Positions 1 through 12,054 are shown, counted from the stretch's first letter. The stretch is 64,000 bases of DNA from Primulina eburnea (GCF_022965805.1 NC_133101.1:1550001-1614000); one strand, 5' to 3'. The notes: generated by a model not told the origin, from the letters alone. Numbers and translations: made by a program.

Positions 1-2316
1 TCGCCAAAGAAGTCTCGAAGCAGCCCCTACCCCTTACGGATGCGCAAAAACTGGAGATTGCAGAAGAAACAATTTCCAGATAATCAAGTATGAGTACAAG
101 AAGTTCGCGAAATCCATGAAAGAAAACAATAAAATGATGGGCATGCCTTGGGAGGGGTTGGAGAAGCTCCGGTTGAGAGAGCTGGCGAATCAGAATTTGG
201 AGTGTGGTGGTGACAAGTTGAAGCCTGAGCGTTTTAGGGAGCTGAGTGATATAATTGAATGTGAAAGGGATAAATTCTCTTGGCTTTTGGATGATGATGT
301 CGAGATTGAAGATGGATTGTTTGAGAAAAATTGCAGAGGTTGGGTCCCGCGTAAGCGCAGCGACGCTGAATAGATCAAGTTTCTGATAAATAGGTTTCTG
401 TTTCTTGCTTAGTCATTTGTCATTTCCATTGATTTTCTTGCTGCTTATTGGGATTGCTACTTTAGGCTAAGTGAAACAGAATTGAGAATGAAAGATTGGA
501 AATTCTCACGTATGATGAGACAGTCAGACAGACAGGGTTGCAGTTTACAGAAGGGCGGATACTGATGATAGTAGATTGTAGAAGGGCTAGGGTATAGAGG
601 ACAGTGGAGGCATGCATTGTCTGTGGTGGAATGGCTTTATAACTTGAAGGATTTTAGACAGTATGAGAGCAGGTATATTTTTTTTTTATGGAAAAAGTCA
701 CGATATTTGGTAACGATTCTGTTCTTGACAAAGATGGCCCTTTTGAGGCATTTTAGTAGAAGCGATAATTTGTACTTCAATTTTATGAAAAAACATCATT
801 ACCATGTCTTGAGCTCTTTCAAGAAACTCTGTGGACTTCTTGACACCTGAACGTTGCTTCTATGACCAAAAAAAATAAAATCCAATATTTTTTTCTATGT
901 TAATCTCTAACTTCATTTTTCATAAATTCAATTCTTGTGAAAATTTCTGCAGATTGAGAAGCTAAGAATGCTTCATCCTGCTCTACTTTTGGCAATAACT
1001 TTCTCAGACATTAGATTGTCTGCCGTGAATGGTGGGCACGCTCAAGATTGCGTATCCATCTTTGAGCACTGCAAGACCCTCTTGGCTCCTGATAATGAAA
1101 TCATCAATGCCACGTTGAAAGTTTGTGGTCAGAATGATATGTTTCATGAAGCTAAATAACTATTCGAGGAGACAAGGAAAATTAGTTTAGATTTAGATAC
1201 AAGTGTCAAAGGTCATGTTTCTTCCCCCAAAAACGATGTATACACTTTTGGTTCTATGCTTGAGGCCTGTGCTCACTAGTGGGAGTTCTTTGACTATGCG
1301 TATAAAGAGATGACCCTCGCAGGTGAAAATATAGATTTTGCCAAACATTCTGCGTAATTATGGGAAGCATCCCTAGCTGGAAAGGTACTCTACTAGTTTA
1401 CTCACCTATCTCTATCTTATTTCTGATCAAATTTTTCTGCTACCTAGAATAGGACCAGTGGTGGTAAAGAGGTTTTAATTTTCTGATACAGTGGCATTTA
1501 CTGGAGCACTCGTTTGACACAATCTTAGAAGCTGGTGAGATACCTCCTGTTTCATTTTTCATTTCAGTGAAAGGTATGTCAAGCCACTGCTCGATGTGAC
1601 TATAAACGAGCTGTGAGTATTATCAACTCAATGGCCCACTATATGCTCCATTTCAAGTTGGTTTTGAACAGTGGGTCAATCTCTTTGAGAAAAATGCGGA
1701 TATGATTGATCGTGCCAATCTAAATGAGATTCAAGAAACCCTTATCAGTCGAGGTTTAGCGCAAGAAGCTACTGACTTAAATTTGTCCAGAGTATTGCGA
1801 TACATATGCAGATCTCACGACCATGGTTCAATGATAGGTAAAGTTGCTTCAGATAGCTGTGATGGAGAATCAGATAGCAGTGAAAGCACAATCCTTCTTA
1901 ACTTTTGCAATAATATTGCCGGTCCAGATTTAGCAGACAATGATTATACTCGTCAGGGAGACTCAAACGATAGGATGCGTTGTGCCAAAACAAGCTTTAA
2001 CAGGGAGGATCAAGAAACGGAAGAGAGTGCCGGTGTAACAGAACTTGTTGAGCAGTTTTTGGACGATGATCCGGAATGGGACATATCAGAATCAGATAAT
2101 AATGACCAAGAATTGGAACATGTAGAAAATGGAGAGGTACTGTCAGATTATGATGACCAAGAATCTTAACATGCTGGAAATGGAGAGATCCTGTCAAATG
2201 TCGGTGAGTTCAACTTTGAACTTGTAATACCTAAGAGAGGAGATGATTCTCAAGAATTGGGCATGCCTTCTGCATATGAGATTCTGGCATCTTGGAAGGA
2301 TAATAGGAAAGCTTAG
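1..2316 (+). pseudogene. DG1: Decayed DG1-type PPR protein gene (5' end outside window)
   Basis: Fragments in all three forward frames read in order like the chloroplast PPR protein DG1 (At5g67570), which is needed for early plastid gene expression. The order is: LPLTDAQKLEIAEE in frame 3 at about 3-80, a shift at about 80, GMPWEGLEKLRLRELANQ at about 140-375, a stop at 371-373 followed by in-register IKFLINR, then WRHALSVVEWLYNLKDF at about 605-660. The PPR core from about 680 to 965 is unrecognisable. Later come NATLKVCGQNDMFHEAK (stop at 1157-1159), a spliceable intron at about 1384-1491 before WHLLEHSFDTILEAGEIP, and an undamaged C-terminal stretch at 1702-2166. A stop at 2167-2169 is followed in the same frame by the family's C-terminal motif AYEILASWKDNRK, ending at 2316. 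Because the intron is retained, this is decay in place and not a processed copy. It cannot make a normal PPR protein. The identification rests on recalled family motifs. Confidence 0.8.
2098..2199 (+). repeat. Tandem duplication of about 51 bp in the PPR pseudogene
   Basis: Two adjacent units of about 51 bp, 2098-2148 and 2149-2199, are alike (DNNDQELEHVENGEVLSD and then DDQES-stop-HAGNGEILSN). The stop codon at 2167-2169 lies in the second unit, where the first has a Leu codon. It looks like a local duplication in the acidic C-terminal region. Confidence 0.6.
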
Positions 2317-2628
2317 GGTGGATTCTTCGGATTTCTGCTTGAAGCTATTGGAGTTATGAGCTCTTTGTGTAATTTGAATTTGATCATTTTTGTAAATAGA
2401 CACAATTATAAAATCAGTACTAGTGGATTTTTATAATTTAATTTGATGTCTGATCATGATTCACATGCGTTAGAATCACATCCAGTACTTAATAACCCAC
2501 TTTATTAATTCTAACTTTTCCAAATCACTCGACAACAAAGAAGTGTTTTTTTACATGTAACATGCAAGGCAAGAAAATAAGGGACTGTGGGAAGGCGAGA
2601 AAGCTGTTACTATTATTGAATCAGTCAG

Positions 2629-3326
2629 TCAAGTTCCGAGTTCAGCTATACTCTGTAAAGATGGTCTCCACTGGCCTCCGCTGGCCTGATACCTTCCCAG
2701 GCCGCTCCCGATGATTGCTCCGCCACTGCTACTGCCGAGGTGGTGTACATCTTGGTGTTCCGTCTGAAAAAGTATCTGGCATAGTGAAAATTAACTTCTG
2801 AACTAAAGTCAACGATTCGCCTCAATTAAAGAGAATGAAGCTACCTTCTTGGAACAAGAATTTGCCGATTTTAGATTGGAGTTTGAATTGGTTTTCTTTT
2901 GCCCCGCATTAAATGCTCCTCCCTCCTGCAACGGCTTTCTTACTTCGACGCATTTCTTTGCAGCAAACCCTTTCAGCACATCTGTACATTCACGTTCAAG
3001 AAAGCCGAAGACTTGATCAAAAGAAACCAAACCCGGAAACTCAATACCAAATAAACTAACTCGAAATGGATAATCAACCAACCTTCAAAGCTGACAAGCC
3101 TGTAAACCTGTCCAAGAAGCAAGATATCATCAGGCCGGAGAAGCTTCAGCTGCCTCCCCGGAGGAGCACCTACGCTTTCACGGATAAGCGCCACGTAGTG
3201 CCCGGGGTTCGAATTCATGACCTGGTTGGCACACACAGGCGAGTAAATCCTCTCCACCTTATCGTTCCCCGGATGCTGTATCACCACCGTCGTCGTCGCC
3301 GCCTCCGCTGTCTGGCAGTTCCCCAT
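2629..3326 (-). CDS. PADRE-domain (DUF4228) protein, three exons
   Basis: The exons on the minus strand are 3083-3326, 2845-2981 and 2629-2763. They join in phase (244 + 137 + 135 nt) into 171 residues, with GT..AG at both introns. Exon 1 starts MGNCQTAEAAT and carries the family core NPGHYVALI, QLKLLRPDD and LGQVYRLVSFE. Exon 2 continues DVLKGFAAKKCVEVRK and then runs into a polar Asn/Ser-rich linker. Exon 3 ends GGQWRPSLQSIAELGT, the conserved C-terminal motif of the family; this third exon is what makes the model complete. Members of this family are stress- and pathogen-responsive small plant proteins of unknown biochemistry, and the MGNC start suggests possible N-terminal acylation (inference). 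It is convergent with the PPR pseudogene, about 310 bp away. I am confident of the family but not of any specific function. Confidence 0.88.
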
Positions 3327-3350
3327 GACTATATCCTACGAATTAATTAA

Positions 3351-5525
3351 CTGGAAGTTGGGCGGTGGTTAAACAATAAAATTCAGTTAAGCATCTACCA
3401 AAAGAAATGCGACAGATGGACATAAACCCTTCATTTATAATCCATGATGACGATGAATCTGAAACGGGATATGAGAAACAATCAAAAGAAGAAGAAATTC
3501 TTCACAATACATCGATGGTTGGCGAGCGTATTAATTGGTGGAATAAATCATATATATAGTAGAAAGTGAAGGAAGAACAATAAAAAAAAACAAAATATGG
3601 AGAAGAGAATTGACGAAAGGAGCTAGCATTAATTAATTGGGTTAGACGTGGGATGTTAGATGTGCCTAACTGCGTGAAAATGGAGATGGCGGGCTCTAGC
3701 TCATCACCATCGCTTCTGGTGGGTGGGAGAGACGAGCCACTTCCTAAGTTTTTTTACATTTATTATCTCCATTATAAATATTATAAAAAAAAGTTTATTG
3801 GGTGTGTTTTATTTAATTTATATATACATATATACAATTCAAATTTTTCATGTGGAATTTTTAAGTGAAGTGATGTTATTTTAATTGTGTCAAGAACTTA
3901 AAATATATCAAATTATACCAATATTAGATTATTCGAAGTCGAAAATGTTTTTCGAGTGTAACAAAATATAATAATATTTTCTTCCTCTATTTTTATTTTT
4001 TTGACGACAATTTTCTTACAATCTCCTCGTAAAAATTTTGACATACCTTAGAACAAGGGAAACATAATCGATTTCGAATATTCTAAACACGGTAAACTTC
4101 ATTAACAGACATATGAAATACATATGCCGAATATAGAGCTTTATTAATAGGGAAACATTAATTTACAAATTTAAAAATACGTAAAAAAAAAATTTATGCA
4201 ATTATCAGGAATTTAAGGTAAGACACGCATGTAGCACCAATAATCGTTACCTAAATGATATTTATTTATCTATACTATTTTATAATATTTGAGCATTCTG
4301 TTAAATTAAATGAAGTTAAATATCTTATATTAAAAAATATATCGGTGAAGTTTTTCATAATTTTATCTCATATATTTCTTGTCATCTTATAATCATATAT
4401 TACCTTCTATTCTTTTAATTAAAAAAATTAATAACTTTCATTTTATTTTATTTTTTTTAAAAAAAAAAAAAAACTAATTCCTTTTTTGTCTACGGATCAC
4501 ACCTTACTGTCACGAACCGCTAATTCTTAATATATTAATTGAGACTGACATACAGAAAATACCTTGTTACGGATGATGAAACCAAATTTAGAATTCCGTA
4601 AATACCCTTCTAAAATAACAACAAAAAAGTAGAAAAACTAATTTCTTTCTCACATAAACTCATTAATTTCATTTTATCAAGCATGGAAGAAAACATATGA
4701 AAAGTATTTTGAAAAATAAAAAAAATCTAATAAATTAGTATAAAAATGGTTGAGGCGAATCATGTTAAGTTGTTTGAATTAGCCAAAGGAATCGAACTAA
4801 AAAACATTATGCATATGCAACACGTAAGGTACCACTGGTTATAAATGAATTATTTCTCGATTTTATAATTATTTCGACGAATTTAGCTTTATTAACTAAA
4901 ATATGAGAGAAGGTTCATAAGCAAGAAGTGTTTTTATATAAAAATAAAGCATTAATGACTTCGATTGCCCATCGGCCGTATAAGTCATTACTTATTATTG
5001 TAAATGTATTAAATTGTAATATTTATTATAGTAATTTCATTTTATTTGTTTTATGTTTTTAAGATATTAATTTATAAGCATGGAACATTACGCTTACTTT
5101 AATTATAAATTATTAAGAATGATTTTGGAATTGAATAATGTTGTTGTATTTTAATGCTTTTTTTAACCTTTTAAGTTGTTGGTGGGTTAGTGTTAAATGT
5201 TAATATTAGAAGAAGAATAAATACTAATTTTTAAACAGTAATAGTTTTTGAGTGGAGATAAAGTTACGAGGAAGACTCGATTGTTTACTATATATACGAA
5301 CGAGTTTTCTGGTTTAAAATAAAAGGATAGAAATATATATATTTTTTTTCCAATAAAGCGTATGACTTTGAAATCATGTGCTTATTATAAATTTAAAATA
5401 GTTTTATTTTAAACAAAACATTTCACAGAAGATGTTAAATATTTTTTTTTTCCGTTCCCAGTAAGGGACCTAAGGGTACAAGCTTACACAAATATTATTA
5501 TTATTATTATTATATTGACAAAAAA
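3351..5525. other. Intergenic, AT-rich, no gene seen
   Basis: The upstream region of the PADRE gene is followed by AT-rich DNA with A- and T-runs. Short ORFs here show no family likeness. I see no transposon ends. Confidence 0.5.
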
Positions 5526-5769
5526 TTGTGTGAGACGGTCTCACGAGTCTTATTTTGTAAGACGGATATCTTATTTGGGTCGTCCATGAAAAAATATTAC
5601 TTTTGATGCTGAGAATATTACTTTTTATTGTGAATATCGGTTATTTGGGTCATCCATGAAAATGTATTACTTTTTATGCTAAGAATATTAATTTTTATTT
5701 TGAATATCGATAGGGTTGATCCATCTTACAGATAAAGATTCGTGAGACCGTCTCACAAGAGACCTACTC
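5526..5769 (+). repeat. GTGAGACGGTCTCAC family repeat, copy 1
   Basis: It begins gtgtgagacggtctcacga and ends cgtgagaccgtctcacaag, so both ends hold the palindrome GAGACSGTCTC. The interior holds two successive units reading ttatttgggtcrtccatgaa, meaning the middle is partly duplicated in this copy. The ends are inverted, giving a foldback, MITE-like structure. Related copies lie at 11349, 16715, 38361, 54587 and 63531. Confidence 0.75.
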
Positions 5770-6169
5770 TATTATATTATCCCCAAATGCACACATTGAA
5801 TGTATCCATGTTCAGTTGATATATTTTTTTGGGGGGGTAAAAGTATTATTACAAATTTTGAAATTAAATTTTTATGATTTTTAATAATTTATTTGGAAAT
5901 ATTAAAATTGTTTGTAGCTAGCGCTAACTATTAACCACCACAAATTAATACCCACTGTATAGTTTAATATATACTTTATATTATCTGTCTTCATGAGTCT
6001 CATGTTCTATATTTATATTATTTTAAATTCATTTTATTTTTTAAAAATATTAAATGTATAACAATATGTGTATCATGTATACAAATTTGAAATAATGATT
6101 TTGGAAGTAAATAATGTTTCACTATTTGAAAGGAGTTTTTCTAACCTCATGTCCTTTTAATCAGCGCAC

Positions 6170-6435
6170 AGATTATACCAAAATTACACGATATACCAAA
6201 AATTTAGGTACGATATATTATTTTATACCGAAAAACTTTATATTTTTAAAATTTTATAAATTTATTGTTTTAAAATGTTATATATTCTAAATTTTTTATA
6301 TAGGTATTCCGGTACATATCGAAATTTTCAAATTGTATACCGTTATCGTACCGAAAAATTCGGTATTGTTATCTACCGTACTGTATCGAAATCTTCGGTA
6401 TACCAAAAATTCGGTATTTGTTCTCATCCCTAGTC
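6170..6435. repeat. Dispersed repeat rich in CGGTATACC / ACCGAAAAATTCGGTA motifs
   Basis: The block contains many partly palindromic motifs such as taccgaaaaattcggta and cggtataccaaaaattcggt. It ends with ctcatccctagtcc, the sort of end seen on nonautonomous hAT-type elements. No coding potential is visible. The class assignment is tentative. Confidence 0.45.
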
Positions 6436-7474
6436 CAAATCTCACTTTGTACAGGCATAATTATTTAAGAGAAGAAAGAAGTATATTTAATACCTCTAGG
6501 AACATAATTAATATTATGGTTTACCAAAAATAATGGTTAAAAAATTGGTCTCCATAAATTAAATGTTAAAATATAGATACAATGAAAATAAGAGCTAAAA
6601 TTAATATCAATCGAGTCAATGCTCTGTATACAATAATTTTGCAAACAATTCAAGAAACAATATTTTTTTTATTGCGAAATGATAATAACTTTATTCTATA
6701 ATAAATTGATTTTTATTGTATTTTGGGAAGCAAAATGTGTTTAAAAATAAAAATTATTAATCCTCTAATCTCATGTTCTTAGTAATAAGCTAGAAAAAAA
6801 TTAATATAATATAAATATGCATTTTATTTTATTTCACGAAGTCTTTTTTACAAAAAAAAAAAAACTTCATAAATGTGTAATAATAATTCAAAAGTTGACT
6901 TGAGAATAATTGACTAATAGCAAAGACCGGTAATAATAATGCTTGGATAACCTTAGTATGATCGACTTTTCTATGTAAGGACTTTCGACGAAGTTTAATT
7001 TTGTGACCATTGTTATTTAACTAATTCTATATTTAAATTTAAACAATTTTATAAAAACAATTTGAGATCATTTAAGACATTATAACATTTAATATCAAAT
7101 TATTATGTAATCAGCTGGCCTTCCCGATCCTAAAGGGTTATTTCATGCGTGTATTGGTTAACTCATGCTCTACTAAATATTTAAAAAACAAAAAACAAAC
7201 GTCGACGTCGTCAAAAATTAAGAAGGAAAATAAAAAAAATAGGCTATGAATTGAATTTTGATATATAAACTTGAAATTTTGTGTATGTTTAAGAAATAAT
7301 GTACGTAATTTAATTCATTCGTTTATTCATGCCAATCACTTTAAAGGGTCTAAAGTTTCATTTTAAGGAGAGAGGTCAAATATCCGCCTAGGTAACCTTA
7401 CTACGGTCTCGTTGTATTTTCCCATCCATTAGGTAGATTGGGGGTGTTATTGTTTTGATATTTGTGGGGGTGTG

Positions 7475-7565
7475 ATAATTGCTCTGATTCAGATAGTGAT
7501 CTAATCGTAGTGTTTTGATAATTGTAAAATTTAAAATTAGAGTTGCACCATTATCATAAATTATA
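7475..7565 (+). repeat. Diverged relic of the SINE-like repeat seen at 9400-9744
   Basis: The order of blocks (ataattgctctg, atctaatcgtagtgtt, then tttaaaattagagttgcac and cattatca) parallels the two better copies at 9400 and 9608, with many substitutions. Confidence 0.4.
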
Positions 7566-8037
7566 TTTTCTGATACAATAACAAACACATCATCTTATAA
7601 TCATTGTTCTAAAAATCGATCTAGTCGGAGCCTAGATGCGGGGCAGTGGCCGACCACCTAAGAAAATGGGGAGATGTTAGTCGGCCAGCCTAGGCGACAA
7701 GACTACCTAGGCGGTCCTGGACGGTCCTAGGTGATTAAGGCTTTTTTGTTTTTGTTTTAAAAGGTTTTTGGTCTTTTAAGATTAATTAAAAAAACTAAAG
7801 GTCATTTCTTATAGACCCTAAATGAAAGTCCAACAAAAAATATAATTTATTTGTTTGTTCTAAAACATCAATTTTATCATCGTATGCAATATAGAGTGGT
7901 AACCACTCACGAGGATAATTTTGAATCCAAATAGGAGGAATGTCCAACAATGCTATTGAGTTAATTTAAACAATGATTAATATCCTAAAATAAAACCTTC
8001 ATTTTATTTTCTATTAGTGGTGTTACTCACCTTTATC

Positions 8038-9350
8038 TGTAGTAGCCCGAATTCCAAATTGGGTAATTAACGGAGTATTGGTGATTAAGAAGGTTTAATG
8101 TGTAATTTTGACCGAGTCATGATCGGACGGACCGAAGATGGTTCGGAAGCACCGAAGAGTTCGGAAGGTCCGAAGTGGGTTCGATGATTCGGACGTTCCG
8201 AAGTGGTGTTCGGAGGATCCGAACATGGCCTATAAATAGTGGTCGGATTTCCTCATTTTGACTCGCCAATTCAGAGAATTCCATAGCATTTCAGTCGTTT
8301 CTGACAGGTTCTAGTCTTGTTCCGAGATTTGGGCACTAGCGGGGAGCTGCTGGTCTTGTAGCAGAGCTGTGCTCTAGTTGGGAGCTAGCGGCATCAGCGG
8401 GCTAGCGACGGACGAAGGTTTGGAATTTTATCAGTATTTATCTCAGGATTATCTAGTCAAGTCTGGTAGATAAGTTTAGTGATGGTTTTCACTTGATGAA
8501 TAGGCTTGGATTAGACCTGTTGTCTGGTGGTTCCAGTGGATTAGGATTGCTGTGATAGAGGTACGAAAGTACTATCCGAGATATCCTGGTTGAGTATACA
8601 TTCTTATATGTGTTGCATGATTATGTGGTGCATTGATATATGTCATATGATGCATGCTATTATGTCACGTTTATTACTGCACGTTGCATTTCATGTTGAG
8701 CCGTATTCTCCTTCGAGATAGCCTTTACTGTTGAGCTGTATCTCTTTCGAGATAAGCTATATCTTGGGGCCGCTCAGCCCTGTCTTGTGGACGCATGGAC
8801 ACCGAGAGTACACAGTGGCCGACGGGTCGGGAGGGCTTCGGTGGTCCGGGACATTTTAGGTCCACGTCTGTCTTGTAGTGGATGCAGTGACCCAGAGGTG
8901 TACCGCGCGGCACTATCCACTTGGCGCCTCTAGACTGAGCATTTTGAGATCCTTTGTGATTCCTGTTTCTTGACTACCCTGGTATCATATCATAGCATGT
9001 GCATTTCATATAGGTTTGTATACTCATACTTTTGTACTGGGCGTTCTTATCGCTCACGTCCTCGGTTTTGTTTATTCTTGGACACCCCATTCCCACGGGG
9101 CAGGCCTCAGGTTGGACAGCTCAGGAGGAGCAGGAGGAGGACGTTGAGTAGCTGGTTGGTTTAGTTTATCGGTATTGTTTTGATTCGATATGGTTGTATT
9201 GGATATTTTATTTTGAGTTATTCTAGACTTCGATTGGGTTGTATAATTATAGTTGTCGACTTTTTCCGCTGTTATCTCTGATTATTGTTGATTAGGTTAT
9301 TTGCATGCTTAGTTTTTGACTAGTAGGTGATTCTGGAACGGGTCACTACA
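8038..9350 (+). mobile_element. Solo LTR, probably Ty3/Gypsy, with 5-bp target duplication
   Basis: The 1,313-bp block starts TGTAGTAGCCC and ends GGGTCACTACA, which are near-complementary termini opening with TG and closing with CA. It is flanked by the direct repeat TTATC at 8033-8037 and 9351-9355. A TATA-like cctataaatagtgg sits at about 8229, preceded by a cluster of ttcgga/tccgaa half-sites at 8120-8225. The U5-like part has gggcgttcttatcgctcacg at about 9041. There is no internal domain and no second LTR, so the element was reduced to a solo LTR by LTR-LTR recombination. The superfamily is inferred from the termini alone. Confidence 0.85.
8120..8240 (+). promoter_or_regulatory. LTR promoter: TTCGGA/TCCGAA cluster and TATA box
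   Basis: At least eight alternating forms of ccgaag and ttcgga occur within about 100 bp, directly upstream of cctataaatag at 8229. This is a plausible U3 enhancer and core promoter of the solo LTR. No factor is assigned. Confidence 0.5.
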
Positions 9351-9399
9351 TTATCAAACAATTTAAGATTCTTAAATAAAAATTAAATAAAAAATGTTG

Positions 9400-9744
9400 A
9401 GTGCAATAATTATCTCTGCTTGGTAGAGCGATCGAATCGTGGTGCTTGTACTGCTATGCGATTTAAAAGATTTGAGTTGCACAATTACCACCAGCTATAA
9501 CTTTTGGTAAAGCGGCAAACGCTCGGTCCTACAATTAGTATCAGAGTAAAGGTCATGGGTTCGATTTTCATTAATTGTTAAAAGTGTAATTATTGGGAGG
9601 GAGAATGTTGGGCGTAATAATTGTCCTTGCTTGGTAGAGCGAATCGTGGTGTTTATGCTGCTGTGCGGTTTAAAAGATTTGAGTTGCATAATTACCACCG
9701 GCCAGCTACCGCTTTTAGTAAAACGGTAGGCACTCGGTTCTACA
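9400..9744 (+). repeat. Two tandem SINE-like units
   Basis: Units at about 9400-9533 and 9608-9744 share ctgcttggtagagcga, aatcgtggtg, tttaaaagatttgagttgca, aattaccacc and a ctcggtyctacaa end. Between them lies attagtatcagagtaaaggt followed by gggttcgatttt, resembling an internal polymerase III B box. ttggtagagcg could serve as an A box. This suggests a tRNA-derived SINE family, but the element ends are not defined. Confidence 0.45.
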
Positions 9745-9866
9745 AAAAATAACTTAAAGTTATTAATATATAATGCTATTAAATATTACAAAAGTTAACT
9801 TAAAAAACCGTCTAGCAGCTAGGCGCTAGGTCGTGGGTAACCATCCGCCTACTGTTTTTTAGAATA

Positions 9867-11348
9867 ATTGATATCAGAATTAAGTTGATCATATGTTCGA
9901 TTTTCATGGATAACAAAGATATGAAAAAAATTGTTTTGGTGTAATAATTATCTATAAAAGCGATTAAACATTCATGTTTAGGCTATTGTAAGCAAATACT
10001 TTGTATCAAAGTCAAAGTTACGATTTCCATTTTCATGTTAAGTGGTTCTATGATTCAAAATATTAGAATTATACGTTTGCTATTAATTATAATATTTCAT
10101 AAAGTACAAACTTTTGATTTTACACTCTAAAGAGATGATTGTATACCTAGGATTGAAATGAATATCTGAAAATATAAGACGCTCGAGTCTATGTATGTCA
10201 TGTGCAACTATCCATGGCACTCGTCGAACCACAAGTTCATATTCTATCTGTCTAATTAACTAGGAATTGTACGAATGTCATACTCAAATGGGATGGATTT
10301 AAATGTAAAACTTTGGCACAAATCTTGACCAAAAAAGTGGGCTGGGTTTCATAATTCTAGTAAGATTCTTGTTAAACTTTAAAGATACTTTTGACATTAA
10401 TTGATTTGAAAATAAATTTTGAAAGCTTATTTAAATTGTACCATCTAATATAATCAAATCCCGAACAACCCACATCCACCCCAACCCAACCCGAGTTGTA
10501 CTAAAAAAAATTGAATAACTAATTCAAAATATAATCTATTGATTAAAGATTTTTGTTTAAATATAATGAAAATTTTAAGAATTTCTGAATGTAATATAAA
10601 CTAGTATTTCTTGGCACACAATGCATACATTCAAATTATACTTTTCTAATAATATTGTAGATAGACATATATTTTATAATGTTTGTAATAAAATTTTAAT
10701 GCATTTAGAATAACTTTTTAGATGAAAACTGATATGTTTATTTAAATCTGAAAAAATTTAGCTAGGTTTGTATGCTAATGAATTTACAAAAATAGAGGTT
10801 CTTTATAATTTAATATTAAATAAAATAAGGATATTTTTGGTAATAAATGAGAATAATTGATCATGAAAATAAAGTAAATGAGTAATAGTACTCTGCATGT
10901 GCATGTAATTAAAGTCGGTTGTTTTTATATACATTACTAAAAAAAATTAGAAATTCCATCGGTAGCTTTTGACATTTTGTATTAATGATGGTTATAAATG
11001 ATTGTTATACAGAAATTGTATTTATTTATTTTATTGGTGATGTATGGTTATAAATAAATAAATTGTATTGATTGTTTTGGTGTTGGTGTAAATTAGTATT
11101 ATTTATAAATTGTATTGACTGTTTTGGTTTTGTATTGGTGAGAGTCATAAATTATTATTATTATAAAAATTAGAAATTATATTGATTGTTTTCCTGCTTT
11201 TTGTGTTGGTGAGCTTATAATTGTAACGAAGATCTTTTATTAAATTTCGTAGCAACAGAACTTCAATTGAAATATTAAAATCATAACATGCAAACTTAAT
11301 TTCACAGCTGAATCCGATGGGAGCATTATTATTATACAATTTTTTTTT
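9867..11348. other. Intergenic, AT-rich, no gene seen
   Basis: No ORF with family likeness was found. A short C-rich tract (cccacatccaccccaacccaaccc, split here as two runs near 10465-10495) stands out from the AT-rich background. Otherwise there is nothing I can assign. Confidence 0.4.
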
Positions 11349-11497
11349 GTGAGATCATCTTACTGATTAATTTTATGAGGTTGATTTTTGTCGCAATCTA
11401 ACTCATTCAAAATATTATTTTTTGCATTAAAAGTATTATTTTTCATGATAAATATGGATGAAGTTGATCTGTCTCACGGATTAGAGACCGTGGCACA
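11349..11497. repeat. GTGAGACGGTCTCAC family repeat, diverged copy
   Basis: It begins gtgagatcatcttactgat and ends tgtctcacggattagagacc. The middle has the family's tattatttttcatgataa segment. It is more diverged than the copy at 5526. Confidence 0.55.
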
Positions 11498-12044
11498 AAA
11501 AATTTACTTTCATTGTTATTAGTAATATGTTCGAGCTTAACTTGATTAAAATTTGCAGTTAAATTCAAACTATCTATTTGATACTTTGAATTAAAGTTGT
11601 AAAAAAAGGTATTTGGATATATTATGAAGTTAAACAGCAACAAAGAGAAAGTGAATTGCTCAAATCATTATATCTCAAGTTGATATAATTAAGTTATGAG
11701 TAATAAAAAACTTTGAACTCTAGGCTAATTGTAATTGGAACTTATATTCTCAAAGAACATGAAGATTGCAGTTCCAACATGCATAAATAATTTTTGCAAA
11801 ATAAAAAAAGTTTATCTCAACGTCTCTGCATCGACACAATACATCTCTTTTTCTTCGTCTCTCCATCTTTTAAATCGATGAATACTTTATTTTTTTTCTT
11901 ACCTATGAAAGAAAGAAAAAGAAATACAGCCATAAACAATATTGTCCACTAGATTGCCTCTTGTTATACATTAATGACGGCTCCTTGGCTCATAAATGGC
12001 CTCTAGTTCTTGTTAGATCCGCCGAGAAGACCAAGAAATGCTCT

Positions 12045-12054
12045 TATAAATATA
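12045..12054 (+). promoter_or_regulatory. TATA box of the heptahelical protein gene
   Basis: tataaatata sits about 215 bp upstream of the chosen ATG at 12267. A possible 5'UTR splice donor (aatcaggtattt) follows at about 12121-12132. Confidence 0.5.

Larger units (their letters stand above)
7606..9866. repeat. Nested repeat block with inverted outer flanks
   Basis: The left flank (about 7606-7760, starting ttctaaaaatcga with several cctaggcgg-type motifs) and the right flank (about 9800-9866, ending ttttttagaataatt) resemble each other in inverted orientation. In both, a ttctaaaaa-like end is followed by GC-rich CCTAGGCG/TAGGCGC motifs. Between them lie a solo LTR and two SINE-like units. 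The simplest reading is an older element that was a target for later insertions. The flanks are diverged and the boundaries approximate. Confidence 0.4.

Noticed and set aside
3066..3350. ORF antisense to PADRE exon 1
   Set aside because: The complementary strand encodes the conserved PADRE core with splice sites; this ORF is arginine-rich noise.
9495..9698. tRNA gene suspected from tggtagagcg and gggttcgattt
   Set aside because: The boxes are not spaced within one cloverleaf and the acceptor stem does not pair; a SINE-like repeat fits better.
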